The notes beneath the pieces were generated by a model that saw only the letters and a program-made list of their open reading frames with translations, had not been told where the DNA came from and did no database searches. Of a DNA stretch of 64,000 nt, positions 29,841 through 39,313 are shown one piece after another (the first letter of the stretch is position 1; every line of letters starts with the position of its first letter). The position numbers and the translations under genes are program-made. Source of the DNA: Bdellovibrionales bacterium (GTDB lineage Bacteria > Bdellovibrionota > Bdellovibrionia > Bdellovibrionales > UBA1609); NCBI GenBank assembly GCA_020628165.1, contig JAHDFM010000018.1:1-64000 (forward strand), read 5' to 3'.

Positions 29841-31162
29841 TGGCAGCAACAACACCCAATTTGAGTATCCCAACTGAGTTAAAGCGCCGGATTATATTTA
29901 CACTAGCCATGCTAGCGGTTTACCGCATTGGTGTGGCAGTGCCAACACCTGGGGTTGACGGCAGTGCCGTAATGCAATTCTTCCAAAATCAGAGCAGTGG
30001 CTTATTTGGATTATTTAATACTTTCACTGGTGGAGCTCTTGAGAGGTTCAGTGTCTTTGCACTTGGAATCATGCCTTACATTTCAGCATCCATTATTTTC
30101 CAGTTACTTCAAGCATCCATTCCTTATTTTGAGCAATTAAAAAAAGAAGGGCAATCTGGTCAAAAGAAACTAACTCAATACACTAGGTATGCAACTGTGT
30201 TGTTATCTATTGTTCAAGGTTATGCAATGGCAACATGGCTTGGTAGCTCAAACTCCGAAGGCCGTCCATTAGTTACGACTCCTTGGTTTGGTCCACTTCC
30301 TTTCGAATTAGTTACTATCATGACACTCACTGCAGGTGCTTGTTTCATCATGTGGTTGGGAGAGCAAATCACTGAAAGAGGCGTAGGTAACGGAGCTTCA
30401 CTGATCATCTTTGCTGGTATTGCGGCTGCAATTCCTTCTGGAGCTATGAGTATGTGGCATATGGTGATGAAAGGCGATATGAACTTCCTATTAGCCTTGG
30501 TTATCATCGCTGGAATGGTTCTTTCTGTAGCTGCGATTGTCTTTATAGAAACTGGGCAAAGACGTATTCAAGTTCAGTACTCACAAAGAGGCCAAGGTAA
30601 GCAGGCGATGCAAGCTCCATCAAGCCACCTTCCGCTCAAGATTAACTTTGCTAACGTGATTCCGCCAATCTTCGCTTCCAGCTTATTGATGTTCCCAGCA
30701 ACAATTGCACAGTTTACAGATGCTGCTTGGGTCATGCAATTGCAACAGTCATTCACGCCAACAGGTTCTTTGTACAACGTTATTTTTATTTCATTAGTTG
30801 TTTTCTTCTGTTTTTTCTATACGGAGATTGTTTTTAACCCAACTGACGTAGCCGATAACTTGAAAAAGTACGGTGGATTTGTTCCTGGCGTAAGGGCTGG
30901 TAAAAGCACGGCCGATTACATTAAACGCGTGTTAGACCGTTTGACAGTGACAGGTGCAATTTATCTGAGTTTGATTTGTATTGTCCCAACCTTGCTGGTT
31001 CAAGAGTTAGGACTGCCATTTTACTTTAGTGGAACCAGTTTGCTCATCTTAGTGGGTGTTGCACTCGATACCAGTCAGCAGATACAGTCACACATGCTAA
31101 CTGCTAAATATGATGGTGTGATGAAAGGTATGAAAGTAAGAAGTCGGAGGGTTCAGTATTGA
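29840..31162 (+). CDS. secY: Preprotein translocase subunit SecY
   Basis: Channel-forming inner-membrane subunit of SecYEG; its SecE partner is encoded near the start of the window. 440 residues with ten predicted membrane segments. The motif GVAVPTPGVDG follows the first helix, and the fifth cytoplasmic loop region (KYGGFVPGVRAGKSTADYI) and the final cytoplasmic KVRSRRV are conserved. GTG start overlapping the rplO stop; its own stop overlaps the adk TTG start. Confidence 0.99.
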   Translation: MAATTPNLSIPTELKRRIIFTLAMLAVYRIGVAVPTPGVDGSAVMQFFQNQSSGLFGLFNTFTGGALERFSVFALGIMPYISASIIFQLLQASIPYFEQLKKEGQSGQKKLTQYTRYATVLLSIVQGYAMATWLGSSNSEGRPLVTTPWFGPLPFELVTIMTLTAGACFIMWLGEQITERGVGNGASLIIFAGIAAAIPSGAMSMWHMVMKGDMNFLLALVIIAGMVLSVAAIVFIETGQRRIQVQYSQRGQGKQAMQAPSSHLPLKINFANVIPPIFASSLLMFPATIAQFTDAAWVMQLQQSFTPTGSLYNVIFISLVVFFCFFYTEIVFNPTDVADNLKKYGGFVPGVRAGKSTADYIKRVLDRLTVTGAIYLSLICIVPTLLVQELGLPFYFSGTSLLILVGVALDTSQQIQSHMLTAKYDGVMKGMKVRSRRVQY

Positions 31163-31800
31163 ACATTTTGCTGTTTGGCCCTCCTGGAGCTGGGAAAGGA
31201 ACCCAGTCAGCACTGCTTGTAGAGAAGAACGGATTTGCTCATATAAGCACAGGTGATATTTTAAGAGCAGCAATTAAAAATAAAACATCGCTTGGGATCA
31301 AGGCAAAAGAGACCATAGACCGCGGTGATTTAGTGAGTGATGAGATTGTTACAGGCTTGGTCGATGAGGTTGTTGATACTTTGGAAAACAAAAGTTTCAT
31401 ACTTGATGGTTTTCCGAGAACAGTGGTACAGGCTGAGAACTTAGATAAGTTATTGAAAAATAAGTCTAAAAAAGTTGATAAAGCTATTTTTTTAGATGTT
31501 GAGAAAGATTTTTTAGTAAAAAGGCTCTCAGGTAGGAGAGTCTGTAAAAATTGTGGTGCTAGCTATCATGTTGATGCCATGCCAACGAAAGTTGAAGGTG
31601 TCTGCGATAAGTGTGGCGGCGAGACCTATCAGAGAAAGGATGATTCTGTTGAGGCCATAGAAAAGCGTTTAGAAGTTTATGAAAGTAGCACAGCGCCTCT
31701 CAAAGACTTTTACGAAAACAAGGGAATATTAGTAAAAGTTCCCGGTTTAGGCTCCATGGACGAAGTCTATAATCGTTTAAATGAAGTTGTAAGCTCCTAA
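31159..31800 (+). CDS. adk: Adenylate kinase, zinc-binding LID type
   Basis: Catalyses ATP + AMP = 2 ADP in the cytoplasm. 213 residues. The P-loop GPPGAGKGTQ is at 7-16, the AMP-site GFPRT at 84-88, and the LID domain carries four cysteines (129, 132, 149, 152) that should bind zinc. TTG start overlapping the secY stop by 4 nt, so translation is coupled. The map and infA genes that often follow are absent. Confidence 0.98.
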   Translation: MNILLFGPPGAGKGTQSALLVEKNGFAHISTGDILRAAIKNKTSLGIKAKETIDRGDLVSDEIVTGLVDEVVDTLENKSFILDGFPRTVVQAENLDKLLKNKSKKVDKAIFLDVEKDFLVKRLSGRRVCKNCGASYHVDAMPTKVEGVCDKCGGETYQRKDDSVEAIEKRLEVYESSTAPLKDFYENKGILVKVPGLGSMDEVYNRLNEVVSS

Positions 31801-31959
31801 AACGTCAAAGTTTTGTAGCTTATGGAAAATTAGTTAGACTTTTACCTTTTTCTAGTGGAAACCTAGACAGGGATGCACGTAGATGTTACATTCTGCGGTC
31901 AGCTAATTTTATTGTAATTTGTATATTTTAACGTAATTTTAATTAGTTATGAGGAAAAG

Positions 31960-32073
31960 ATGAAAGTTAGAGCGTCAGTTAAAAAAATGTGCCCAAAGTG
32001 CAAAGTGATTAAGCGTAAAGGCATTATCAGAATTATTTGTGAAGTAAAAAAACATAAGCAAAGGCAAGGTTAA
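31960..32073 (+). CDS. rpmJ: 50S ribosomal protein L36
   Basis: Small zinc-ribbon protein of 37 residues: [20 protein letters not shown], then a stretch with the third cysteine, ending HKQRQG. Cys11, Cys14, Cys27 and His32 form the zinc-binding set, so this is the zinc (C+) form. SD is GAGGAAAAG. It lies between adk and rpsM, its usual place, after a 159-nt gap that may hold an alpha-operon promoter or leader. Confidence 0.96.
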   Translation: MKVRASVKKMCPKCKVIKRKGIIRIICEVKKHKQRQG

Positions 32074-32079
32074 TTAGTT

Positions 32080-32454
32080 ATGGCTCGTATAGCAGGTGCA
32101 GATTTACCAAAAAACAAAAGACTCGTTATTGCTTTAACATACATTTTTGGCGTGGGCTCAACTCGTGCTAAAGAAATTTGTAAAGGCGTTGGACTTGATG
32201 AAAGTTTAAGAACAGACAGCTTAACTGATGAGCAGGTTGTTCAATTGAGAAACTATATTGATGGAAAGTTTAAAGTAGAGGGTGACCTTCGCAGAGAAGT
32301 TGGTCTATCTATCAAAAGACTTATGGACCTCGGTTGTTACAGAGGAATACGTCACAGAAGAGGCTTGCCTGTAAGAGGCCAAAGCACTCGTCAAAATGCA
32401 AGAACTAGAAAAGGTCCTAAGAAGACTGTCGCTAATAAGAAGAAAGCAGTATAA
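32080..32454 (+). CDS. rpsM: 30S ribosomal protein S13
   Basis: Head protein at the subunit bridge, contacting tRNA. 124 residues, with the N-terminal [20 protein letters not shown] and the C-terminal signature [20 protein letters not shown]. Six nt after rpmJ. Confidence 0.98.
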   Translation: MARIAGADLPKNKRLVIALTYIFGVGSTRAKEICKGVGLDESLRTDSLTDEQVVQLRNYIDGKFKVEGDLRREVGLSIKRLMDLGCYRGIRHRRGLPVRGQSTRQNARTRKGPKKTVANKKKAV

Positions 32455-32465
32455 AGGTTAAATAA

Positions 32466-32852
32466 ATGGCTGGAAAAAAAACGACTAAAAAAAGAAATAA
32501 AAAAAATGTACCAAGCGGTAGAGTTTATATTAACGCTGGTTTTGGTAACACCATAGTAACATTCACTGACGGAACTGGCGGAGCTATCTGTTGGTCAACG
32601 GCTGGAATGCTTGGTTTTAAAGGGAGCCGAAAGGGCACCCCATTTGCTGCACAAATGGCGGCAGAAGATGCTGCAAAAAAAGCTATGGATATGGGTTTTA
32701 AATCTTGCGAACTTTTCTTGAGTGGTCCTGGTGCGGGAAGAGAACCTGCAGTTAGAGCTATCGCAAATGCTGGAATTAGAATAACATCATTAAAAGATGT
32801 AACGCCAATTCCACATAACGGTTGTCGTCCACCAAAAAGAAGAAGAATTTAA
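32466..32852 (+). CDS. rpsK: 30S ribosomal protein S11
   Basis: Platform protein next to the Shine-Dalgarno cleft. 128 residues, with [19 protein letters not shown] and the C-terminal [17 protein letters not shown] signature. In most bacteria rpsD follows, but here only 30 A+T-rich bases separate it from rpoA. Confidence 0.98.
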   Translation: MAGKKTTKKRNKKNVPSGRVYINAGFGNTIVTFTDGTGGAICWSTAGMLGFKGSRKGTPFAAQMAAEDAAKKAMDMGFKSCELFLSGPGAGREPAVRAIANAGIRITSLKDVTPIPHNGCRPPKRRRI

Positions 32853-32882
32853 TTTTTTTAAAAATATTTTTAGGAGCAACAT

Positions 32883-33947
32883 ATGCAGCAACATTATTAT
32901 AAGTTTTGGAGAGACCTAATTAAGCCGAAATCTTTTGAGGCTAACAAAGACTCTATGACTGAAACTTATGGCAAGTTTTCAGTTAAGCCCTTAGAAAGGG
33001 GCTTTGGTGTAACACTAGGCAATTCTTTAAGACGAGTTTTGTTAAGCTCTATGATGGGATCTGCTGTTTCAGCTGTTAAGTTTGAAGGTGTTTTGCACGA
33101 GTTCAGCACTATTCCTGAAGTTTTAGAAGATGTGACTGATATCATTTTAAATTTAAAAGAAGTAAGGTTTCGTCAATACAATCCTGAGCCAATCACTCTT
33201 AGAATCAACAAGCAAGGCCCAGGAGTTGTAACTGCTTCTGACATTCAAGTGACTGACCAAATTGAAGTTCTAAACCCTAGCGCACATATTGCAACGCTTG
33301 GAAAAGATGCTCGCTTTGAAGCTGAAATTATCGTTTCTTTTGGTCGTGGCTATGTAGGTGCAGAAACTACAAATTACGAGCTTCCTGTTGGTTATATCGC
33401 TGTTGATGCTTTGTACAGCTCAATTCGTAAAGTGAATTATGCTGTGACCAACGCTCGTGTTGGGCAAAGAACAGATTATGATGCTTTATCTTTAGAGGTT
33501 TGGACAGATGGTTCAATTAAGCCTGAAGAGGCTGTTGCTTTAGCTGCTAAGATTACAAAAGATCAAATGGATGTTTTTGTAACTTTTGATGAAAATATTG
33601 AGCCAGAAGAAGAAGAAGAGCAGGTTTCAACTAGCCAGTTGAACGAGAACTTGTTCAGATCAGTTGATGACCTCGAGCTTTCTGTAAGAAGTGCCAACTG
33701 CTTGAAAAATGCTAACATCAGACACATTGGCGAGCTAGTTTGTCGCTCTGAAGGTGAGATGTTAAAAACTAAAAACTTCGGTCGTAAATCTCTCAACGAA
33801 ATTAAAGAGATTTTGACAACAATGGGCCTTTCGCTCGGAATGAAAATTGATGGCTGGCCGCCAGCAGGTTGGGATCCAAACTCAACCCCAGCTAGTAGCA
33901 GCACACACGGGAACCAGGGTGGTGGACACACTGGTGGAATGCAATAG
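32883..33947 (+). CDS. rpoA: DNA-directed RNA polymerase subunit alpha
   Basis: Assembly platform of RNA polymerase. 354 residues: N-terminal domain (about 1-235) with [20 protein letters not shown], an acidic linker, and a C-terminal domain (about 262-325) with [21 protein letters not shown], which binds UP elements and activators. A glycine/histidine/serine-rich tail of about 20 residues ends the protein. SD is TAGGAG. Confidence 0.99.
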   Translation: MQQHYYKFWRDLIKPKSFEANKDSMTETYGKFSVKPLERGFGVTLGNSLRRVLLSSMMGSAVSAVKFEGVLHEFSTIPEVLEDVTDIILNLKEVRFRQYNPEPITLRINKQGPGVVTASDIQVTDQIEVLNPSAHIATLGKDARFEAEIIVSFGRGYVGAETTNYELPVGYIAVDALYSSIRKVNYAVTNARVGQRTDYDALSLEVWTDGSIKPEEAVALAAKITKDQMDVFVTFDENIEPEEEEEQVSTSQLNENLFRSVDDLELSVRSANCLKNANIRHIGELVCRSEGEMLKTKNFGRKSLNEIKEILTTMGLSLGMKIDGWPPAGWDPNSTPASSSTHGNQGGGHTGGMQ

Positions 33948-33971
33948 TTTAAGTTGTTAGGAGATTGAGAA

Positions 33972-34478
33972 ATGAGACATAGAATTAAAAAACACTCATT
34001 TGGTAGAAAGCAAGGGCCTAAAAAAGCTTTATTGAGAGGCTTGGTCAATTCACTTGTAGAGCATGAGAGAATCAGAACAACTCTATCTAAAGCTAAGTAC
34101 ATGAGAAGCTTTGTAGAAAAAGCAGTCACTCAAGGAAAAGTTGATTCAGTTCACACGAGAAGATTGCTTATGTCAAAGTACCCAAACAAAGACACTGTTA
34201 AAAAGTTAGTGAGTGATATTTCTGTAAGATTTAAAGATAGACCTGGTGGATACACTCGCATTATCAAAGTGGGTCCAAGACCTGGTGATATGGCTGATAT
34301 GGCTTACATTGAATTTGTTGATTACAAATTGCCAGAAGCTGGAGCTGAAGAAACTGTTGCTGGAGCTGATAAAGCTGAAGTTAAAAAGCAAAAAGCAATC
34401 GCAAAAGCTCACGCTGACAAGAAGAAAAACCGTAGAAAGATGCAAAACCTTTCTCGTAAAATTAACCGTAAAAAGTAG
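33972..34478 (+). CDS. rplQ: 50S ribosomal protein L17 with C-terminal tail
   Basis: Large-subunit protein near the tunnel exit. 168 residues. The conserved part (about 1-118) has MRHRIKKHSFGRKQGPKKAL and the GGYTRIIKVGPRPGDMADMA signature. A lysine/alanine-rich tail of about 50 residues follows, longer than in E. coli. It ends the ribosomal run and converges with the alkyltransferase gene 13 nt away. Confidence 0.98.
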   Translation: MRHRIKKHSFGRKQGPKKALLRGLVNSLVEHERIRTTLSKAKYMRSFVEKAVTQGKVDSVHTRRLLMSKYPNKDTVKKLVSDISVRFKDRPGGYTRIIKVGPRPGDMADMAYIEFVDYKLPEAGAEETVAGADKAEVKKQKAIAKAHADKKKNRRKMQNLSRKINRKK

Positions 34479-34491
34479 TTTTAAAAAATTA

Positions 34492-34980
34492 TTACTGAAC
34501 AGTCTCGTGCTTAAGAAGATACCTTTTTAAGCTGAGACCCGCACTGAACCCACCCAAGCTTCCATCACTAGCAATAACTCTGTGACATGGAATGACTATA
34601 AGGAGTGGGTTTTTTCCGTTAGCGCTACCAACTGCGCGGCTCAGCTTTGAATTGCCCATCTTAGTGGCCTGGTTTTTATAGGCAATTGTTTTGCCGTAGG
34701 GAATCTTCATCAGAGTTTTCCACGATTTCTGTTGAAAACTCGTACCATTTGATAAATCTATAGGCAAATTGAAGTGTTTTCTCTCTCCATTGAAGTATTC
34801 AGTGAGTTGAGTTTTTGCTAAATTGAGCACTTTATTGTTTGTGCTTTTAGTGAGTTGGTACTGATCAAGAATGGCTTTGCACTTTTTTGTCGTAATGACA
34901 CTTATTTTTTTGTCAGTGCCAGCAATAATCAGTTCGCCAATAGGGCTTTGATATTTAAGGTATTCAATATTTTTTTTCAT
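34492..34980 (-). CDS. ogt: Methylated-DNA--protein-cysteine methyltransferase
   Basis: Suicidal repair protein that transfers alkyl groups from O6-alkylguanine to its own cysteine. 162 residues. The active-site motif IPCHRVIAS contains the acceptor Cys132; the DNA-binding helix region with YGKTIAYKNQATKMG and the GGFSAGLSLKRYLL end are typical. There is no regulatory Ada-like N-terminal domain. Convergent with rplQ. Confidence 0.95.
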   Translation of the reverse strand: MKKNIEYLKYQSPIGELIIAGTDKKISVITTKKCKAILDQYQLTKSTNNKVLNLAKTQLTEYFNGERKHFNLPIDLSNGTSFQQKSWKTLMKIPYGKTIAYKNQATKMGNSKLSRAVGSANGKNPLLIVIPCHRVIASDGSLGGFSAGLSLKRYLLKHETVQ

Positions 34981-35501
34981 GTGTGACCGTCTTGGAAGGA
35001 TTATTTTAGATAGTATATACTTAGAAAAAATAACACTTGTAAACTATTTTTAGAAAGCAAAATTCTAATATTCAAACTTATATGGCCATTGGCTGGCTGA
35101 TTTCGCCTTTGTTTGTTCTTGATTCAGCTCTTATATAAAAATTTACCATCCTTTATTTAGAGTAAGTAAATTACTTCCCAGCCCTTTTAAATGACTTGTT
35201 TGAACCTTACAGTCACATTGGAGGTTTGTTTGTTTTTAATAACGGATTATCTTTGAATATAAGCTCATTGTGAGTTTTTAAGCCTTGTAGCAAAGCACAC
35301 CAGGATTTTGTTAAGAGATTGATAATGGTTTAAGTTTTTAAGTGTGTCTGATTAGGGAATAGACAATCGTAAACTAACATATTTTGATTTGAACTCCTTC
35401 ATGAAACACTAGTTCTACGGGCGTTAGTGGTTTACACTATAGCGTTTTTATTGAATAAGTGGTTTAATTGAGAACTATACTTAACATGGGATGCGTTAGT
35501 T
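34981..35501. other. Divergent gap with no gene seen
   Basis: About 520 A+T-rich bases between the alkyltransferase gene (minus) and the thioredoxin-like gene (plus). Promoters for both should be here. TATACT near 35476 could be a -10 box, but a matching -35 at normal spacing is not clear. No coding frame or strong hairpin was seen. Confidence 0.5.
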
Positions 35502-36056
35502 ATGAAATCTATCCTTTTGACGATTATTTTTTTAGTTTTTTGTGGTGGTTTGTATTACGCCTCCAAGCAAAAATGGGGCATCGAGAGTAATGTTCCTGAG
35601 GGTGTTAAAGTTCTAAATGAGATCGAAAAAACAGGGGTTCCGCAATTTGAGCTTGAAGATTTAACTGGAAAAAAAGTTAAGCTAAAAGACTATGCCGATA
35701 AGGTTGTGCTGATCAATTTTTGGGCGTCATGGTGTGAACCTTGTGTTGATGAATTTCCAACGCTCATAAAACTTATCAAACACTTCAAAGGTGAGATGGT
35801 TTTGTTGGCAGTCTCTGCCGACTACACAGAGTCGGATATGAAAAATTTTATTAAAGCCTTTGATATCGATGATCCATTTATAAAAGTGATGTGGGATAAA
35901 GATAAGACTGTGGCCACCAGTTTTGGGACTAAAATTTTGCCAGAAACATATGTGTTGGGGCACAACTTGAAGTTAGAGCGTAAAATAATCGGGGTGGATC
36001 AATGGTTTAGTACAGAGGCCTTGGAGTTTTTTCAAGCCATCATTGATGCTCAGTAA
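35502..36056 (+). CDS. TlpA/ResA-like thioredoxin-fold protein
   Basis: 184 residues: N-terminal signal anchor (about 2-20), then a periplasmic thioredoxin domain with the redox motif FWASWCEPC (Cys78, Cys81) and a cis-proline region ILPETY. Proteins of this family keep cytochrome c or other envelope proteins reduced, or act as general thiol-disulfide oxidoreductases. No cytochrome maturation genes are adjacent, so the partner is unknown. Confidence 0.88.
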   Translation: MKSILLTIIFLVFCGGLYYASKQKWGIESNVPEGVKVLNEIEKTGVPQFELEDLTGKKVKLKDYADKVVLINFWASWCEPCVDEFPTLIKLIKHFKGEMVLLAVSADYTESDMKNFIKAFDIDDPFIKVMWDKDKTVATSFGTKILPETYVLGHNLKLERKIIGVDQWFSTEALEFFQAIIDAQ

Positions 36057-36159
36057 ACTATGATCTAAAGCATTAGAATTAATGAATTATTTTGATATTA
36101 AATTGAGCTCATTTATAATTTCTTGCTTCGAAACCAAACCTTATATAGTTTAATAAATA

Positions 36160-36969
36160 ATGAATATAAGCTACACATATTCTTTTTGTATCGCTTCATC
36201 AGGTCGAGTTAGTTACCTAAACGAGCTGGTTGCTTCAATTGAGAAATTAAACATTGCAAGCTTTGAAATCTTAATTGGAAGTTACAATGAAATAGATGCT
36301 TCTATTTTTGCGAACAATGTCAAAGTGTTAAAAACACCTCAACATATTGGTAAGACTAGAAATGCACTCAAAGCTCAAGCTAGCGGCCAGTGGTTAGTTT
36401 TTTTAGATGAAGACGTATCATTTAATGATTTGAACTTTATCCAAACTCTTCAATATCTTGAATCAGTTCACAGGGCTGATATTTATGCAGGCTTTTATGG
36501 AAACAAAACATCTTCAACCTTGGTTGATCGCGCTTACAATATGACGTGCAATTTGTGGGTTCAGCGTGGGCAATTGACACAATCAAATGTACTTGGTGGG
36601 TTGTATATTTTAAAGGGGAAGTGCTTTCCAGGTTACTTTGATGCTTTTTCTTTTGGTGGTGAAGAGTACCCCTACTTCAATAGTTTGGTAAAAAAGAATT
36701 ATAAAATTATAACTAGTGATAAACTCTCTGTGAGTCATAGCCCAAAACATACATTGCGAACTTTTTTTAAAAGAGCTTGGTTGCATGGAAAGTACAAACC
36801 AAAAGATGGGATTAAGGGACGTCGCTTTGAACTTTTTTTTAAATATCAAGAAAGCTTACAAGTTAAAACTTTGGCAGGCTTTTACTTTTTAGTTGTGTAC
36901 ATCAGCCACTTTTTTAACTCTTTCACCGGCCAATTGCAGCACTCTGTTTATAGTAAAGAGCTTAAATAG
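36160..36969 (+). CDS. Family 2 glycosyltransferase
   Basis: 269 residues, GT-A fold. The nucleotide-binding start is YSFCIASSGRVSYLNELVAS, the metal-binding motif LDEDV (Asp83-Asp85), and a downstream FGGEEYPYFN segment provides the likely acidic catalytic base. No clear membrane segment except a hydrophobic stretch near 240-252. Substrate unknown; probably a surface polysaccharide sugar. The first of three GT2 genes within 3 kb. Confidence 0.85.
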   Translation: MNISYTYSFCIASSGRVSYLNELVASIEKLNIASFEILIGSYNEIDASIFANNVKVLKTPQHIGKTRNALKAQASGQWLVFLDEDVSFNDLNFIQTLQYLESVHRADIYAGFYGNKTSSTLVDRAYNMTCNLWVQRGQLTQSNVLGGLYILKGKCFPGYFDAFSFGGEEYPYFNSLVKKNYKIITSDKLSVSHSPKHTLRTFFKRAWLHGKYKPKDGIKGRRFELFFKYQESLQVKTLAGFYFLVVYISHFFNSFTGQLQHSVYSKELK

Positions 36970-37243
36970 TATATTTAATATTGTGAATATGATTTCTCCA
37001 AGGACCTGGTGTCTATAATAGTTTGTCGACTTTGAATCTCACGAAGTACTTTTTGTCACTGTGGCTTTGCTTTTTGAAGTACTGCTTCATTATTCGATTT
37101 CGTGATGTCTATATTTACAACTTGGACCCCTTGCCTTTTATTCAATTTAGAAATGACATTATCATTTTGGTTTATTAATGCTGAGGGCAATATGTGATTG
37201 CATGCCATTAAAGATTTTTGGACAATTTAAACTGCTTTGCGGT

Positions 37244-37936
37244 TCAAATAAATTTACTTTTTAAGATGATATATAAAAACATTAGGCCATCTTTTATTGG
37301 GCTAAGTTTTGAAATACCTTCACGCTTTAAATAAGTGATAGGAACTTGTGAAAAAGCGATTTTTTTTTGGCTTAAGAATAAAGTTAAGAATAAAGTGAAT
37401 TGCAATTTGTTTGGAAATAAACTTAAGTTATCAACAACTGTTTTTCTTTTGAGCAGCCACATGCCTGAGCAGGGGTCTTTGATTTCATTTTTATAGAGCA
37501 ACTTTGTGAGTTGCGTGAAAAAGAAATTTCCAATTTTTCTAATGAGTGGCATGCTTGATTCATCACTTGTTCGAACACCAACAACAAAGTCATTACTTTT
37601 TTGTTTTTTTTCTTTTATGAGTTCTTTGAAGAATGCAGGGGGATAAGTGTCATCTAAATCAATAGTTATAACATATTCAAATTTTGCGGTTTGAATTCCA
37701 GTTTTTAGTGCTGCGCCGTAACCCTTATTTTTTATATGTTGAGCGGTTATTAATTCTTTAAAGTTTTGTAGTAAGAGAGAGCTTTTGTCAGTTGAGCCGT
37801 CATTAACTACAATGACCTCAGACTTCTCAATATAGCCACTTTCAGTGAGTCCTGAGAGAGCGGAGAAGACTTTTGGCAGCAATACTGGGATGGCTTCTTC
37901 TTCATTGTAACAGGGGATAACCACGGATAAATTCAT
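37244..37936 (-). CDS. Family 2 glycosyltransferase, dolichyl-phosphate mannose synthase-like
   Basis: 230 residues. Starts with MNLSVVIPCYNEEEAIPVLL; NDGSTD at 45-50 binds the nucleotide, and DLDDTYPP around 93-100 carries the metal-binding aspartates. The arrangement resembles polyprenyl-phosphate sugar transferases (DPM1/GtrB type), which load a lipid carrier at the inner membrane. No C-terminal membrane helices, so the short soluble type. Divergent from the next glycosyltransferase gene. Confidence 0.88.
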   Translation of the reverse strand: MNLSVVIPCYNEEEAIPVLLPKVFSALSGLTESGYIEKSEVIVVNDGSTDKSSLLLQNFKELITAQHIKNKGYGAALKTGIQTAKFEYVITIDLDDTYPPAFFKELIKEKKQKSNDFVVGVRTSDESSMPLIRKIGNFFFTQLTKLLYKNEIKDPCSGMWLLKRKTVVDNLSLFPNKLQFTLFLTLFLSQKKIAFSQVPITYLKREGISKLSPIKDGLMFLYIILKSKFI

Positions 37937-38030
37937 ACTTGCTAAGTAGTCAATAGCTGTTAATTTAGCAATGGTTTATAATATGCATTGTTGGTATTAT
38001 AACAACGCTTTAAAGGGTGAATTATTAGTA

Positions 38031-38921
38031 ATGAAGTTTACAGTGGGGCTAGTTTGTTTTGATGAGCATCAAGAGCTTGAGAGATGTCTGGCGGCGCTGT
38101 TTTGTGAAGATAATTTACTCTATTTTAATGAGCTTGTGATTGTATCAAATGGCATGAGTTTAACCGACATACAGTCCATTTTATCTAATTTTAAAACAGG
38201 CTCTGTCGAGCTTAAAACATTATTCAATGCCCAGAATAATTTAGGCGAAAGCCGTAAAATCATTGTCGAAAATTGTTCAAATGAATTCTTATGTATAACA
38301 GACCCTGATTGTGTAGTGAGTTCAAAGTGGTTAGCAGATTACCACGAATACATTCAGCTAAATGATATGCGTGGGGTTGCAGGTTTGTCTGGAGCTGTGA
38401 TTCAGGATGGTGGATTATCATACCTAAAGTCCATTCAAAAAACAGTGCTAGCATTTAAGTCGCCTCAAGCAATGCTTGTTAATAAAGTGACGTCCATTGA
38501 CCATTTACAGACGTCGAACAGCCTTTTTAATGTTGGAGCGGTTAAGTGTGTTGGGAGTTTTTCAATTGCACACGAAAGAGGAGGCGAAGATTTAGAGTTG
38601 GGTTTTAGGTTAACTACCTATGGCTATAAATTATTTATGATCGGTAATGCAAGTGTTACACACATGCCAAAGTTGTCTATTTTTAAATTGATTCGACGCT
38701 TTTATTTTTTGGGCTTCTTTCAGAAAAATTCATTTCTTTTCAATCGGAAAATTCATTTGTACATAATGTTTATTTTTTTACTGACTCTTATAGGTTTTGT
38801 TACCCTGAATATGAAAGCTACCTCTGCTTTATTACTTTTTGGGATGCTCTTTTACAAACTTATACTCTCATACTTAGCTTATTTGTCTGGTTTTTTTACG
38901 GCACTTTTAAAAGTTTATTAG
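38031..38921 (+). CDS. Family 2 glycosyltransferase with C-terminal membrane segments
   Basis: About 296 residues from MKFTVGLVCFDEHQELERCL. A longer frame from 37971 adds a low-complexity start without an SD; AGGGTGA precedes the chosen ATG at about 10 nt. The metal-binding motif is DPDC (91-94), and RGGEDLELGFRL is the catalytic-base region. Two hydrophobic segments near the C-terminus suggest membrane attachment. Likely envelope polysaccharide or lipid glycosylation; substrate not predictable. Confidence 0.85.
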   Translation: MKFTVGLVCFDEHQELERCLAALFCEDNLLYFNELVIVSNGMSLTDIQSILSNFKTGSVELKTLFNAQNNLGESRKIIVENCSNEFLCITDPDCVVSSKWLADYHEYIQLNDMRGVAGLSGAVIQDGGLSYLKSIQKTVLAFKSPQAMLVNKVTSIDHLQTSNSLFNVGAVKCVGSFSIAHERGGEDLELGFRLTTYGYKLFMIGNASVTHMPKLSIFKLIRRFYFLGFFQKNSFLFNRKIHLYIMFIFLLTLIGFVTLNMKATSALLLFGMLFYKLILSYLAYLSGFFTALLKVY

Positions 38922-38967
38922 TTTTTTAAAGAATAATGAGCAATGAACGTTTAAAATTTGATGACAG

Positions 38968-39063
38968 GCCATCTCATAAATCCACACTCAAGAAGTGGTG
39001 AGGTTATTGTCCCTGTTGGTCCGCTGTGACGAAACAACAAAGAATTTGGGTTTATGAGATGGT
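38968..39063. repeat. 96-bp element with 17-bp inverted ends
   Basis: GCCATCTCATAAATCCA at the left end pairs with TGGGTTTATGAGATGGT at the right end, with two positions off perfect Watson-Crick pairing. The 62-bp centre is unlike the flanks. It could be a small MITE-like remnant or the closing stem of a structured RNA. Confidence 0.55.
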
Positions 39064-39221
39064 CTCTAATAGATGAAGTTAAACATATAAGTTTAAGTGG
39101 TGCGTTCATCTTTAAATGCAATATAGATAAATATTAGAAATTGCCAATAGTGCTAATAATTTTTTTATTTATAGGTCACGTTAATGAATCTATAAGTTTT
39201 TAAGTATAGAATGCTAATGTT

Positions 39222-39252
39222 CAAATAAAAAATCCTAATTTAAATTTAGGAT
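39222..39252 (-). terminator. Terminator for the minus-strand gene at 39314-39766
   Basis: Reading the minus strand, AATCCTAA pairs with TTAGGATT across a short A+T loop, followed by TTTTTTA. Correctly placed 60 nt beyond the stop of the 150-residue protein gene. Confidence 0.7.
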
Positions 39253-39313
39253 TCAACGACTTTAACTAGTGGTTTAAAATTATTGATAATATATAAAAGA
39301 ACAAAAATAACTT

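Larger units (their letters stand above)
38922..39313. other. Convergent gap with inverted repeat and terminator
   Basis: The 392 bases after the glycosyltransferase gene and after the convergent minus-strand gene hold no coding frame. They contain a 96-bp element with 17-bp inverted ends and a minus-strand terminator, each described separately. Confidence 0.6.

Noticed and set aside
33563-34129. 188-codon open frame antisense to rpoA and rplQ
   Set aside because: It lies wholly opposite two certain genes and across their junction, has no SD and encodes a low-quality sequence with no motif. It is a by-product of the codon use of the sense genes.
36970-37243. Repeated GAAGTACT and TCACGAA/TTCGTGA pieces in the gap between two glycosyltransferase genes
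   Set aside because: The matches are short and do not form one continuous stem or repeat unit; chance is likely in this A+T-rich DNA.
37971-38030. Longer N-terminus for the third glycosyltransferase
   Set aside because: No SD before it, and the added residues (many Tyr, Asn, Cys) do not resemble the family's start.
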